DNA of 8,371 bases from Methanoregulaceae archaeon (lineage in GTDB: Archaea > Halobacteriota > Methanomicrobia > Methanomicrobiales > Methanospirillaceae): NCBI GenBank assembly GCA_028679325.1, contig JAJRBS010000057.1:1-8371 (forward strand). The letters are read 5' to 3'. The notes under the pieces were generated by a model. That model had not been told where the DNA came from. It saw nothing but the letters and a program-made list of their open reading frames with translations, and searched no databases. Made by a program: the position numbers and the translations under genes. Shown here piece by piece: positions 1 to 4,703 of this stretch (position 1 is its first letter; each line of letters opens with the position of its first letter).

Positions 1-56
1 CTGAATTTTTTATCTGAAAAACGAGAGCCGCCCAACGTCTTACGGCGGAACTGTCA

Positions 57-89
57 TGGACCTCGACAGGATTCAAAACCATGGGCTAC
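57..89 (-). repeat. Most decayed tRNA-Ala 3'-half copy (unit A)
   Basis: The alignment to the 3' half of tRNA-Ala(TGC) is recognisable but holds an inserted base, a changed T-loop core (TTCAAA for TTCGAA on the plus strand) and a disrupted T stem. It cannot fold as a tRNA T arm. It is followed by T5 at 90-94, as in the other units. Confidence 0.75.
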
Positions 90-182
90 TTTTTGAGAGC
101 CCGATGGCTCCACCCTCCGCAACCCGGGGCGACCTGCCGGTCGCCGAGAGTCGGTGCATCGTATTCTTCGAAAAAGAGAACA

Positions 183-218
183 TGGACTCGACTGGGATTC
201 GAACATGTGGGCCTTCAC
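183..218 (-). repeat. Partly decayed tRNA-Ala 3'-half copy (unit B)
   Basis: The acceptor strand and the TTCGAA T-loop core are kept. An extra base sits in the acceptor/T-stem junction, and the T stem is altered where the intact gene reads CCCGTGG. The copy ends at the same point in the anticodon stem (CTTCAC) as unit C, followed by T5 at 219-223. Confidence 0.85.
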
Positions 219-311
219 TTTTTGAAAGCCCGATGGCTCCGCCCTCCGCAACCCGGGGCGACCTGCCGGTCGCCGAGAGTCGGTGCATCGTATTCTTTGA
301 AAAAGAGAACA

Positions 312-345
312 TGGACTCGACGGGATTCGAACCCGTGGCCTTCAC
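312..345 (-). repeat. Perfect 34-base tRNA-Ala 3'-half copy (unit C)
   Basis: All 34 bases match the 3' part of the intact tRNA-Ala(TGC) at 438-471. Identity breaks at the anticodon stem, where the intact gene continues GTTGCAAACG and this copy continues TTTTTGCAG. If a short indel is allowed, the similarity may reach the anticodon bases (TGCA on the minus strand). A break in the anticodon arm is what an integrase attachment site in a tRNA gene usually looks like. Confidence 0.93.
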
Positions 346-437
346 TTTTTGCAGACCGATGGCTCTGCCCTCCGCAACCCGGGGCGACCTGCCGGTCGCC
401 GAGAATCGGTGCATCGCATTCTTTGAAAACGAGAACA

Positions 438-509
438 TGGACTCGACGGGATTCGAACCCGTGGCCTTCACGTTGCAAACGTGACGATCTACCCCTGATC
501 TACGAGCCC
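438..509 (-). tRNA. tRNA-Ala (anticodon TGC)
   Basis: On the minus strand a 72-base cloverleaf folds completely. Acceptor GGGCTCG pairs with CGAGTCC and includes the G3:U70 pair that identifies alanine tRNAs. The D stem is GATC/GATC. The anticodon stem TCACG/CGTGA encloses the loop TTTGCAA (anticodon TGC). The T arm is ACGGG-TTCGAAT-CCCGT. The discriminator is A73 and no CCA is encoded. There is no intron. A TATA-like element lies about 30 bases upstream (539-545 on the plus strand), and a T4 run follows the 3' end. Its 3' half is duplicated three times downstream. Confidence 0.97.
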
Positions 510-537
510 TTGCAGTAATCTGTTCGTCCCGGTTACC

Positions 538-545
538 CTATAATT
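538..545. promoter_or_regulatory. TATA-like element between tRNA-Ala(TGC) and the 60-aa gene
   Basis: The plus strand reads CTATAATT and the minus strand AATTATAG. The element is about 32 bases upstream of the tRNA 5' end on the minus strand, and about 60 bases upstream of the ATG at 605 on the plus strand, which would give a leader of roughly 35 bases. It could serve both directions. The assignment rests on position and composition only. Confidence 0.45.
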
Positions 546-604
546 CTTGTCAAAGGAGCCCTTGGCGAAACCAACATCACCCGGGACGACCAAGGATTTG
601 GTCA

Positions 605-787
605 ATGGCGAAACTCATCATCGAACCGAAAAAAGGGAAGGAGGGCATCGAGTACGTGGTCTCCTACCATGACCCGAAGAGCGACAACTCCTTCATGATC
701 ACCACCACGCCGGACATGGTCGAAGCAATCGACCGGCTGAAGAGCACCCTCGAGAGCGAGGTCGCGGCCATGGCGCAGAAGAAGTAA
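605..787 (+). CDS. Small hypothetical protein (60 aa) between two tRNA-Ala genes
   Basis: Not recognised. The ATG at 605 has an AAGGA ribosome-binding site at 592-596, eight bases away, and a TATA-like element at 538-545. The product is 60 residues, soluble and mixed in charge. The N-terminal half alternates hydrophobic and polar residues as beta strands would (KLIIEP, EYVVSYHD, SFMITTT). The C-terminal half (PDMVEAIDRLKSTLESEVAAMAQKK region) should be one amphipathic helix. There are no cysteines, signal peptide or membrane segment. The gene is convergent with tRNA-Ala(CGC). A GC-rich hairpin around CTCGCCGGCGAG (797-808) follows its stop. The ribosome-binding site and protein-like composition favour a real gene; the antisense frame here has no such support. 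Confidence 0.72.
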   Translation: MAKLIIEPKKGKEGIEYVVSYHDPKSDNSFMITTTPDMVEAIDRLKSTLESEVAAMAQKK

Positions 788-793
788 GCGGCG

Positions 794-820
794 TTCCTCG
801 CCGGCGAGAACCCTCAAAAA
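794..820. terminator. Convergent terminator: hairpin plus T5 for tRNA-Ala(CGC)
   Basis: The palindrome CTCGCCGGCGAG (797-808) extends to a GTTC/GAAC stem with one bulged base. On the minus strand the tRNA is followed within five bases by TTTTT (820-816), a typical archaeal oligo-T stop. On the plus strand the hairpin lies just after the stop codon of the 60-aa gene. Confidence 0.5.
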
Positions 821-824
821 GGCA

Positions 825-896
825 TGGACTTGGCGGGATTCGAACCCGCGGCCTTTACGTTGCGAACGTAACGATCTACCCCTGATCTACAAGCCC
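825..896 (-). tRNA. tRNA-Ala (anticodon CGC)
   Basis: A 72-base minus-strand cloverleaf. Acceptor GGGCTTG pairs with CAAGTCC, again with G3:U70. The D stem is GATC/GATC, anticodon stem TTACG/CGTAA with loop TTCGCAA (anticodon CGC), T arm GCGGG-TTCGAAT-CCCGC, and discriminator A73. CCA is not encoded and there is no intron. It is very similar to the TGC isoacceptor at 438-509, so the two probably arose by duplication. Unlike that gene it carries no downstream half-copies. An upstream AT-rich element (931-940, AATATACTTA on the plus strand) may be its TATA box. Confidence 0.97.
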
Positions 897-930
897 CAGA
901 GATTGCGGTATACAGGTTATCTGCAATCTG

Positions 931-940
931 AATATACTTA
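931..940 (-). promoter_or_regulatory. Putative TATA box of tRNA-Ala(CGC)
   Basis: The minus strand reads TAAGTATATT, centred about 39 bases upstream of the tRNA 5' end. The distance is slightly long, so a short 5' trailer removed by RNase P is expected. Confidence 0.4.
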
Positions 941-1007
941 TTCTTCGGAAACAAGGCGGGACGCCGAAGAAACGAAAAACGGGAATAAACAACTTTGACT
1001 GCTTTTT

Positions 1008-1013
1008 AAAAAA
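1008..1013 (-). terminator. Oligo-T terminator after tfb
   Basis: The minus strand reads CCCTTTTTTAAAAAGC a few bases after the tfb stop. A T6 run at this place is the usual archaeal termination signal. TTTTTTAAAAA is also self-complementary, but too short and AT-rich to be a strong hairpin. Confidence 0.6.
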
Positions 1014-1017
1014 GGGA

Positions 1018-2028
1018 TCAGAGGATTATCTCGATATCAAGCTTCTCGGCGAGTTCCTTGTACCGGTTCCTGATGGTGACCTCGGTCACCCCGGCGACCT
1101 CGGCCACTTCACGCTGGGTCCGCCTCTCACCGCCAAGGATGGAGGAGATATAGATCGCAGCAGCTGCGACCCCGGTCGGGCCTCTCCCACTGGTCAGTTC
1201 CCGCTCCCCTGCCTGGCGGAGGATCTCCACCGCACGGCTCTGGACCTCTCCCTTCAGGTTCAGCCCCGAGCAGAAACGGGGCACGTAGTCGATGGGTGAG
1301 GTCGGCAGGAGTTTCAAGCCAAGTTCCCTTGAGATGAACCGGTAGGTCCGTCCGATCTCCTTGCGCGAGACCCGCGATACTTCAGCGATCTCATCGAGAG
1401 TCCGGGGCACACTGCACTGCCGGCAGGCGGCATAGAGCGCCGCTGCAGCCACTCCCTCAATGCTCCGCCCCCGGATCAGGTTCTTGTCAACGGCGTCACG
1501 GTAGACAACGGCTGCCGTTTCGCGGACGTTCCGGGGCAGGCCCAGTGCCGAGGCCATACGGTCGAGCTCGGAGAGGGCGAAGGCCAGGTTCCTCTCTGTG
1601 GCGTTGCTGACCCGGATCCGTCTCTGCCACTTGCGGAGCCGGTAGAGCTGGGCCCGGTTCTTGCTGGAGATCGCCCTTCCATAGGAGTCCCGGTTCCGCC
1701 AGTCAATCATGGTCGAGAGCCCCTTGTCGTGGATGGTGAAGGTCATCGGTGCCCCGACCCGGGACCGCTTCATCCGCTGGTCATGGTCAAAGGCCCGCCA
1801 TTCCGGCCCGCGGTCGATGAAGTCCTCATCGATAACGAGACCACAGTTTTGGCATACAAGCTCCGCACGCTCGTAGTCATGAACAAGCTGCCTGCCACCG
1901 CATTCCGGACAGACGGTCTCCGTGTGAGACTCGGCCTTCTTCTCGTGTTCCTTGACCCGCTCCTTGAGCCGGCTCTTGAGCGCCTCTCTCTCGTTCTGAA
2001 GAATCTTGAGCTTCTCTACTTCCTGCAT
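1018..2028 (-). CDS. tfb: Transcription initiation factor B (TFB)
   Basis: The archaeal homologue of TFIIB binds TBP on TATA DNA, reads the BRE and recruits RNA polymerase. The product is 336 residues from the start chosen here. A lysine/glutamate-rich N-terminal helix (about 1-35) is followed by a zinc ribbon, C40-x2-C43 and C59-x2-C62. Next is the B-reader/linker region with the conserved stretch RVGAPMTFTIHDKGLST, then two cyclin-like repeats. The second repeat ends in the helix-turn-helix QREVAEVAGVTEVTIRNRY, expected to contact the BRE. A longer reading from an ATG at 2079 would overlap the upstream gar1 gene. The ATG at 2028 has GAGAGG directly after the gar1 stop at correct spacing, and it begins with the family-like sequence MQEVEKLKILQ. 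The 11-base gap to gar1 suggests one mRNA and coupled translation. Confidence 0.96.
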   Translation of the reverse strand: MQEVEKLKILQNEREALKSRLKERVKEHEKKAESHTETVCPECGGRQLVHDYERAELVCQNCGLVIDEDFIDRGPEWRAFDHDQRMKRSRVGAPMTFTIHDKGLSTMIDWRNRDSYGRAISSKNRAQLYRLRKWQRRIRVSNATERNLAFALSELDRMASALGLPRNVRETAAVVYRDAVDKNLIRGRSIEGVAAAALYAACRQCSVPRTLDEIAEVSRVSRKEIGRTYRFISRELGLKLLPTSPIDYVPRFCSGLNLKGEVQSRAVEILRQAGERELTSGRGPTGVAAAAIYISSILGGERRTQREVAEVAGVTEVTIRNRYKELAEKLDIEIIL

Positions 2029-2039
2029 GATGATCCTCT

Positions 2040-2264
2040 CTACCTGATAAACAACTTTTCCTCGGGGGCCGTCCTGCATTCTGCCCTGCAGACCACCGTG
2101 GCATAGGGAGCTGCCACACTCCCAAATACATCCACCACTCTGCCGACGGGTTGTAACTTCCGGTCAATGACCTCGGCATACATCCTGGGGAGTTGTGCCG
2201 GGTCGCAGCGAAGGACGAGAAGCCGATGCCCTACAGTATGTGCCACCGTACCAATCGCTTTCAC
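2040..2264 (-). CDS. gar1: H/ACA ribonucleoprotein subunit Gar1
   Basis: A 74-residue protein matching archaeal Gar1, the small beta-barrel subunit of H/ACA RNPs that works with Cbf5, Nop10 and L7Ae in RNA-guided pseudouridylation and rRNA processing. Visible family features are the start MKAIGTVAH, a central VIDRKLQPVGRVVDVFGSV segment (the usual k-x-vGkv-diFGpv pattern) and the following APYATV. The start is a GTG at 2264 (complement CAC at 2262-2264) with a weak GGGG ribosome-binding element about eight bases upstream. The pairing of gar1 with tfb is common in archaea. The gene lies 106 bases downstream of the PHP gene and has its own promoter region. Confidence 0.92.
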   Translation of the reverse strand: MKAIGTVAHTVGHRLLVLRCDPAQLPRMYAEVIDRKLQPVGRVVDVFGSVAAPYATVVCRAECRTAPEEKLFIR

Positions 2265-2282
2265 CGTAAAAACCCCGTCAGC

Positions 2283-2302
2283 ACTGTCCGTGGAGGGACA
2301 GT
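2283..2302. promoter_or_regulatory. Inverted repeat near the gar1-tfb transcription start
   Basis: Perfect 7-bp arms ACTGTCC and GGACAGT flank a 6-base spacer GTGGAG. The repeat sits about 20-40 bases downstream of the strong TATA element and 18 bases upstream of the gar1 start. It therefore overlaps or just follows the expected transcription start. It could be an operator or a 5'-UTR hairpin. Confidence 0.55.
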
Positions 2303-2317
2303 CGAAATGGTTTCGTA

Positions 2318-2351
2318 ATCTATATATATAGAAAGTAATAGTATTTAAATC
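2318..2351 (-). promoter_or_regulatory. Promoter region of gar1-tfb with two TATA-like elements
   Basis: On the minus strand CTATATATATAG (2331-2320) is the better-placed TATA box, predicting a start near 2297-2300. A second element, GATTTAAATAC (2351-2341), lies 15-20 bases further upstream. Together they would let gar1-tfb be transcribed independently of the upstream srp19-PHP genes. Confidence 0.6.
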
Positions 2352-2370
2352 TAGGGTAAAGGTATAAATA

Positions 2371-3030
2371 TTATTTTCGACGCTCGGTGAACACGTCGCT
2401 ATTTAAAGCCAGCACGCGGGCGCATTCGTCCTTTTTAAGCCCTGCTCCCATGGCAACCGCAAATTTCGCGCGTTTATCAAGGAGATCGCCCGGACCGTGG
2501 GCATCGGAATCGACCACCAGGAGACATCCCTGCTCACGGCCTACGGCTGCGACATGCCCGTTGGTCCTGTTGTGTCCCCCGCGGGACGTTATCTCCAGGG
2601 CGACCTGGTGTTCCCGGGCGGCTACCGCATCCTCAACGGTGATGAGACCGGGATGGGCAAGGATGTCGATGTCATCACAGGTGCAGGCGGCATAGTTTGT
2701 GCCCGGAGCGACAGGTTCTATGGTGGTCTCACCGTGCACGACCACCATCTCGGCACCGAGCTTCCGTGAATCACGGGCAATAGACGGGATGAGAGCCGGG
2801 GGGATGTGTGTCAGTTCCACGCCGGCCAGGACCTCGATGCCATAGGCCCGTCCCATCTCCTTGAGCTTCATCACCGATTCGATAAGGAATTCTAGGTTGG
2901 TGCTGTCTGCGTGATCGGTGATAGCCACAGACTCGTACCCCAGGACAGACATCCTCCGGACCAGCTCGATGGGGATCATCTCCCCGTCGGACAGGGTGGT
3001 GTGGGTGTGGAAGTCTGAAAGCCCGCTCAT
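2371..3030 (-). CDS. PHP-domain metal-dependent phosphoesterase
   Basis: A 219-residue protein of the PHP superfamily (histidinol-phosphatase/PolC-type phosphoesterases), probably hydrolysing a small phosphate ester; the substrate cannot be told. All metal-ligand motifs are present: DFHTHTTLSDG (H8, H10, D15), ITDHAD (H40), GVELTH (E72), VVVHGE (H99), LAHPG (H126) and DSDAHG (D176, H178). A trinuclear metal site is therefore expected. Length and motif order suit the short stand-alone PHP family. The frame is open further upstream, but the ATG at 3030 has GGAGG seven bases before it and directly precedes the first motif. Its ATG overlaps the TGA of srp19 (ATGA), so the two are co-transcribed and translationally coupled. 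Confidence 0.92.
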   Translation of the reverse strand: MSGLSDFHTHTTLSDGEMIPIELVRRMSVLGYESVAITDHADSTNLEFLIESVMKLKEMGRAYGIEVLAGVELTHIPPALIPSIARDSRKLGAEMVVVHGETTIEPVAPGTNYAACTCDDIDILAHPGLITVEDAVAAREHQVALEITSRGGHNRTNGHVAAVGREQGCLLVVDSDAHGPGDLLDKRAKFAVAMGAGLKKDECARVLALNSDVFTERRK

Positions 3031-3311
3031 CTTTTCCCCTCCAGGCAACCGGAGATCCTCTTCAGAAGTTTCTCTTTTGCCTCTCCCCAGGTCACGACCA
3101 TCCTCCCTTCCCGCTTCCACCAGTAGGAAGGATGACTCTTCTGCTCAACCCTGAAACGGATGCCGCACTTCCTGGCCGCCTTCTCAATATCGGCGAGGCT
3201 TGGGTCCCGGACCGCCCGGGACTTCGGCACCCTCCGGCCTTCGCTCCTCTTCAGCACGGAATTGAAATAGCAGGGATAGAGGACACGCTCCCCCTTCATC
3301 TCATCCTTCAT
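3027..3311 (-). CDS. srp19: Signal recognition particle subunit SRP19
   Basis: Archaeal SRP19 binds helices 6 and 8 of 7S RNA and helps SRP54 assemble on it, in the co-translational targeting pathway. The 94-residue product shows the family sequence VLYPCYFNSVLKRSEGRRVP near the N terminus, the RAVRDPSLADIEKAARKCG helix, and the later HPSYWWKREGR and KEKLL segments. It is basic, as an RNA-binding protein should be. Two starts are possible: the ATG at 3311, only a few bases after the transcription start predicted from the TATA box at 3338-3345, or the ATG at 3299 preceded by AAGGATGAG (90 residues). The PHP gene overlaps its stop by 4 bases. Confidence 0.93.
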   Translation of the reverse strand: MKDEMKGERVLYPCYFNSVLKRSEGRRVPKSRAVRDPSLADIEKAARKCGIRFRVEQKSHPSYWWKREGRMVVTWGEAKEKLLKRISGCLEGKR

Positions 3312-3337
3312 CAGTGGAGTAAGGTGTGATTGTAGAA

Positions 3338-3346
3338 CCTATAAAC
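3338..3346. promoter_or_regulatory. Single TATA element shared by srp19 and hypB
   Basis: The plus strand reads CCTATAAAC and the minus strand GTTTATAGG. It lies 25-33 bases upstream of the hypB ATG (3371) and about 27-34 bases upstream of the srp19 ATG (3311). No other TATA-like sequence is evident in the 59-base gap. Both transcripts would then have very short leaders. Confidence 0.6.
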
Positions 3347-3370
3347 ACACCAGAAGCCCCATAGTAGAGC

Positions 3371-4015
3371 ATGCACCATATCGACGTCCGCCTTGAAAAG
3401 GACATTTTCGACGTCAACAACCAGATTGCCGGAAAGAACGCCGCCCGCTTCAGAGCGCATGGTGTCAGGGCCATCGACCTTCTCGGCGCGATAGGGTCAG
3501 GGAAGACGGCTCTCATCGAGAGACTTGTTCCCCTCCTCAAAGAAAGAGGGGTCAGGGCTGGGGCGATCGCCGGAGATGTGTACGGCGATGATGACTACCG
3601 GCGGTTGGTTGCCCTGGGTATACCCGTGGTCAATGCCAACACCGGCAAGGAGTGCCACCTCGACGCCCACCTCGTCGAACATGCAGCCGAGCAGCTGAAC
3701 CTCGACGAGATCGACATCCTGTTCATCGAGAACGTAGGCAACATGGTCTGCCCGACCGATTTTCTCCTTGGCGCCGAAATGCGATTGGTCATCGTCAGCG
3801 CTACGGAAGGAGACGACGTGGTGAACAAGCATCCCATGATGTTTCGGGGCTGCGACATCGGCATCATCAACAAGCAGGACCTGGCCCCCCTGGTGGGAGC
3901 AGATCTCGACCGCATGGAATCCGACATGCACCGGTACAATCCCGCCATGAAGGTCTTCAGGACCGATCTGAGGCACGGGGAAGGAATTACCCCCTTCCTT
4001 GACGCCATTCTCTAG
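3371..4015 (+). CDS. hypB: Hydrogenase nickel-insertion GTPase HypB
   Basis: HypB is the GTPase that, with HypA, delivers nickel to [NiFe]-hydrogenase large subunits during maturation. In a methanogen the targets would be F420-reducing, F420-non-reducing or membrane hydrogenases. The 214-residue product has Walker A GAIGSGKT (39-46), GDVYGDDDYRR (68-78), the metal ligands C95-H96 in GKECHLDA, ENVGN (120-124) followed by C127 in VCPTDF, TEGDD (145-149) and NKQD (167-170). The cysteine/histidine set matches the dimer-interface metal site. The N-terminal CxxCGC motif and histidine-rich tail of some bacterial HypB proteins are absent. The ATG lies about 25-33 bases after the TATA element, and no clear ribosome-binding site is seen, so the mRNA may be leaderless or nearly so. 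No hypA is adjacent. Confidence 0.95.
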   Translation: MHHIDVRLEKDIFDVNNQIAGKNAARFRAHGVRAIDLLGAIGSGKTALIERLVPLLKERGVRAGAIAGDVYGDDDYRRLVALGIPVVNANTGKECHLDAHLVEHAAEQLNLDEIDILFIENVGNMVCPTDFLLGAEMRLVIVSATEGDDVVNKHPMMFRGCDIGIINKQDLAPLVGADLDRMESDMHRYNPAMKVFRTDLRHGEGITPFLDAIL

Positions 4016-4029
4016 ACGTACCAGAGCTG

Positions 4030-4040
4030 TTAAATATAAA
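4030..4040 (+). promoter_or_regulatory. TATA box of rps8e
   Basis: TTAAATATAAA lies in the 106-base gap between hypB and rps8e and predicts transcription from about 4062. It gives rps8e its own promoter, with a leader of about 60 bases. Confidence 0.6.
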
Positions 4041-4064
4041 CAAAGGGTACCTGTACAGAACTCT

Positions 4065-4084
4065 GCCCGGATGGAAGACCGGGC
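4065..4084 (+). promoter_or_regulatory. 5'-leader hairpin of rps8e
   Basis: GCCCGG (4065-4070) and CCGGGC (4079-4084) form a perfect 6-bp stem around an 8-base purine-rich loop, ATGGAAGA. It begins at or within a few bases of the predicted transcription start. Many ribosomal protein mRNAs carry leader structures used for feedback control, but nothing here proves that. Confidence 0.45.
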
Positions 4085-4121
4085 GGTCATGACACGATAG
4101 GATACACGGGAGTTCATCATC

Positions 4122-4499
4122 ATGCTCTGGCAGGGAAAATCAGTCCGGGTGGCGACGGGTGGAAGATACCGGTTGTCACGGGGGAAGAGGCGGTCCGAGA
4201 TAGGATCGGCGGCAACGGATACCCATATCGGGGAGGACAGGAGGAAAATCGTCCGGACTTTCGGGGGCAACCTGAAGGTACGGGCCATGCGGGCCCAGTT
4301 TGCGAATGTCGCCGATCGGTCCACCGGAAAGATCAGCAAGGTCCGGATCGAGACTGTCGAGGAGAACGTCGCCAATCCCAACTATGTCCGGCGAAACCTC
4401 CTCACCCGCGGTGCGGTCATACGGACCGAGGCGGGGCGTGCCCGGATCATCAGCCGGCCTGGTCAGGATGGCGTCATCAATGCCGTCCTGATCCCCTGA
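4122..4499 (+). CDS. rps8e: Small-subunit ribosomal protein S8e
   Basis: The 125-residue product matches archaeal/eukaryotic S8e, a 30S protein with no bacterial counterpart that binds 16S rRNA. Family features are WQGKSVRVATGGRYR at the N terminus with a basic SRGKRRSEIG stretch, then KIVRTFGGNLKVRAMRAQFANV and the C-terminal NYVRRNLLTRGAVI followed by GRARIISRPGQDGVINAVLI. The length is typical. The ATG at 4122 has GGGAG about a dozen bases upstream, a somewhat long spacing. It follows hypB on the same strand but has its own TATA box and leader hairpin. A T6 tract just after the stop terminates transcription. Confidence 0.97.
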   Translation: MLWQGKSVRVATGGRYRLSRGKRRSEIGSAATDTHIGEDRRKIVRTFGGNLKVRAMRAQFANVADRSTGKISKVRIETVEENVANPNYVRRNLLTRGAVIRTEAGRARIISRPGQDGVINAVLIP

Positions 4500-4506
4500 A
4501 GAAATC

Positions 4507-4512
4507 TTTTTT
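4507..4512 (+). terminator. T6 terminator of rps8e
   Basis: TTTTTT starts seven bases after the S8e stop codon. A second T5 run at 4537-4541 may act as a back-up. Confidence 0.55.
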
Positions 4513-4521
4513 CAAGAGTCT

Positions 4522-4547
4522 AAAAAAAATACGGGCTTTTTACCCGT
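4522..4547 (-). terminator. Hairpin plus T8 terminator on the minus strand
   Basis: Read on the minus strand, ACGGG-TAAAAAG-CCCGT forms a 5-bp stem, followed by A and then T8 (4529-4522). This resembles a bacterial-type intrinsic terminator and would end transcripts of the coiled-coil gene, giving a 3' UTR of about 150-180 bases that includes the 15-bp inverted repeat. Confidence 0.6.
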
Positions 4548-4567
4548 TTCCTGAATAAGCCTGAATC

Positions 4568-4628
4568 CAAAAGTCGTATCCATTCAAGAGGTGTAGGAGG
4601 AGGTATTTAATCCTGGATACGACTTTTG
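4568..4628. repeat. Perfect 15-bp inverted repeat with 31-base loop
   Basis: The arm CAAAAGTCGTATCCA (4568-4582) is the exact reverse complement of TGGATACGACTTTTG (4614-4628). The 31-base loop reads GGAGGAGG on the plus strand, a ribosome-binding-like sequence, and CCTCCTCC on the minus strand, like the 3' end of 16S rRNA. It also contains TATTTAA. It lies in the convergent gap between rps8e and the coiled-coil gene, away from any coding sequence. It may be a structured 3' UTR element, a small RNA or a remnant of a mobile sequence. Confidence 0.85.
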
Positions 4629-4703
4629 CCGAAACCAAGTATGCATTTATTCCCTATTAAAGTAACTATCGGTGCAACCTTATAAGGGAATGGGAGTCCG
4701 GCC

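Larger units (their letters stand above)
57..437 (-). repeat. Three tandem 126-129 bp units, each a tRNA-Ala 3' half plus hairpin flank
   Basis: Three head-to-tail units start at 57, 183 and 312 (spacing 126 and 129), and the intact tRNA-Ala(TGC) begins a fourth at 438 (spacing 126). Each unit holds a 33-36 base copy of the 3' half of that tRNA (acceptor 3' strand, T arm, end of anticodon stem), a T5 tract, and about 87 bases of flank. The flank carries a perfect hairpin, GGCGACC-TGCC-GGTCGCC, at 128-145, 257-274 and 383-400. It differs at about 3 positions between the first two units and about 7 between the last two, while the tRNA parts of the first two are far more changed. No protein gene is credible here. 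The long open frames read tRNA sequence (products such as GSNPVES or GFEPVA) and occur in several frames on both strands. The bases before 55 show only a short GC hairpin (CCGCC/GGCGG) and a T6 run. Confidence 0.93.

Noticed and set aside
57..437. A CRISPR-like array, because of regular spacing
   Set aside because: The whole unit of 126-129 bases is repeated, with no unique spacers between short repeats. Part of each unit is plainly tRNA sequence, and no cas genes are present.
56..518. Several long overlapping open frames on both strands (65-145 aa) at the left end
   Set aside because: They are translations of the tandem tRNA-half units and of the tRNA itself. The products are internally repetitive (GSNPVES, GFEPVA), occur in several frames at once, and have no ribosome-binding sites.
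2029..2079. Longer TFB start at 2079 (353 aa)
   Set aside because: It would overlap gar1 by 40 bases and add residues unlike the family N terminus. The ATG at 2028 has a ribosome-binding site and follows the gar1 stop.
3981..4000. AAGGAA...TTCCTT inverted repeat at the end of hypB as a terminator
   Set aside because: It lies within the coding sequence, has only 6-bp AT-rich arms, and no T run follows.
3497..4381. A 294-residue open frame on the minus strand
   Set aside because: It is antisense to hypB and rps8e, both of which carry complete family motifs. The antisense product has no recognisable features.
4641..4685. A 14-codon open frame (MHLFPIKVTIGATL) after the 15-bp inverted repeat
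   Set aside because: A TATTTAA sequence in the loop of the repeat could place a transcription start nearby, but the frame is too short to judge, has no ribosome-binding site, and lies where termination is expected.
4649..4691. ATTCCCT...AGGGAAT inverted repeat as a second structured element
   Set aside because: The arms are only 7 bp and 29 bases apart, which is not unusual for chance in an AT-rich gap.
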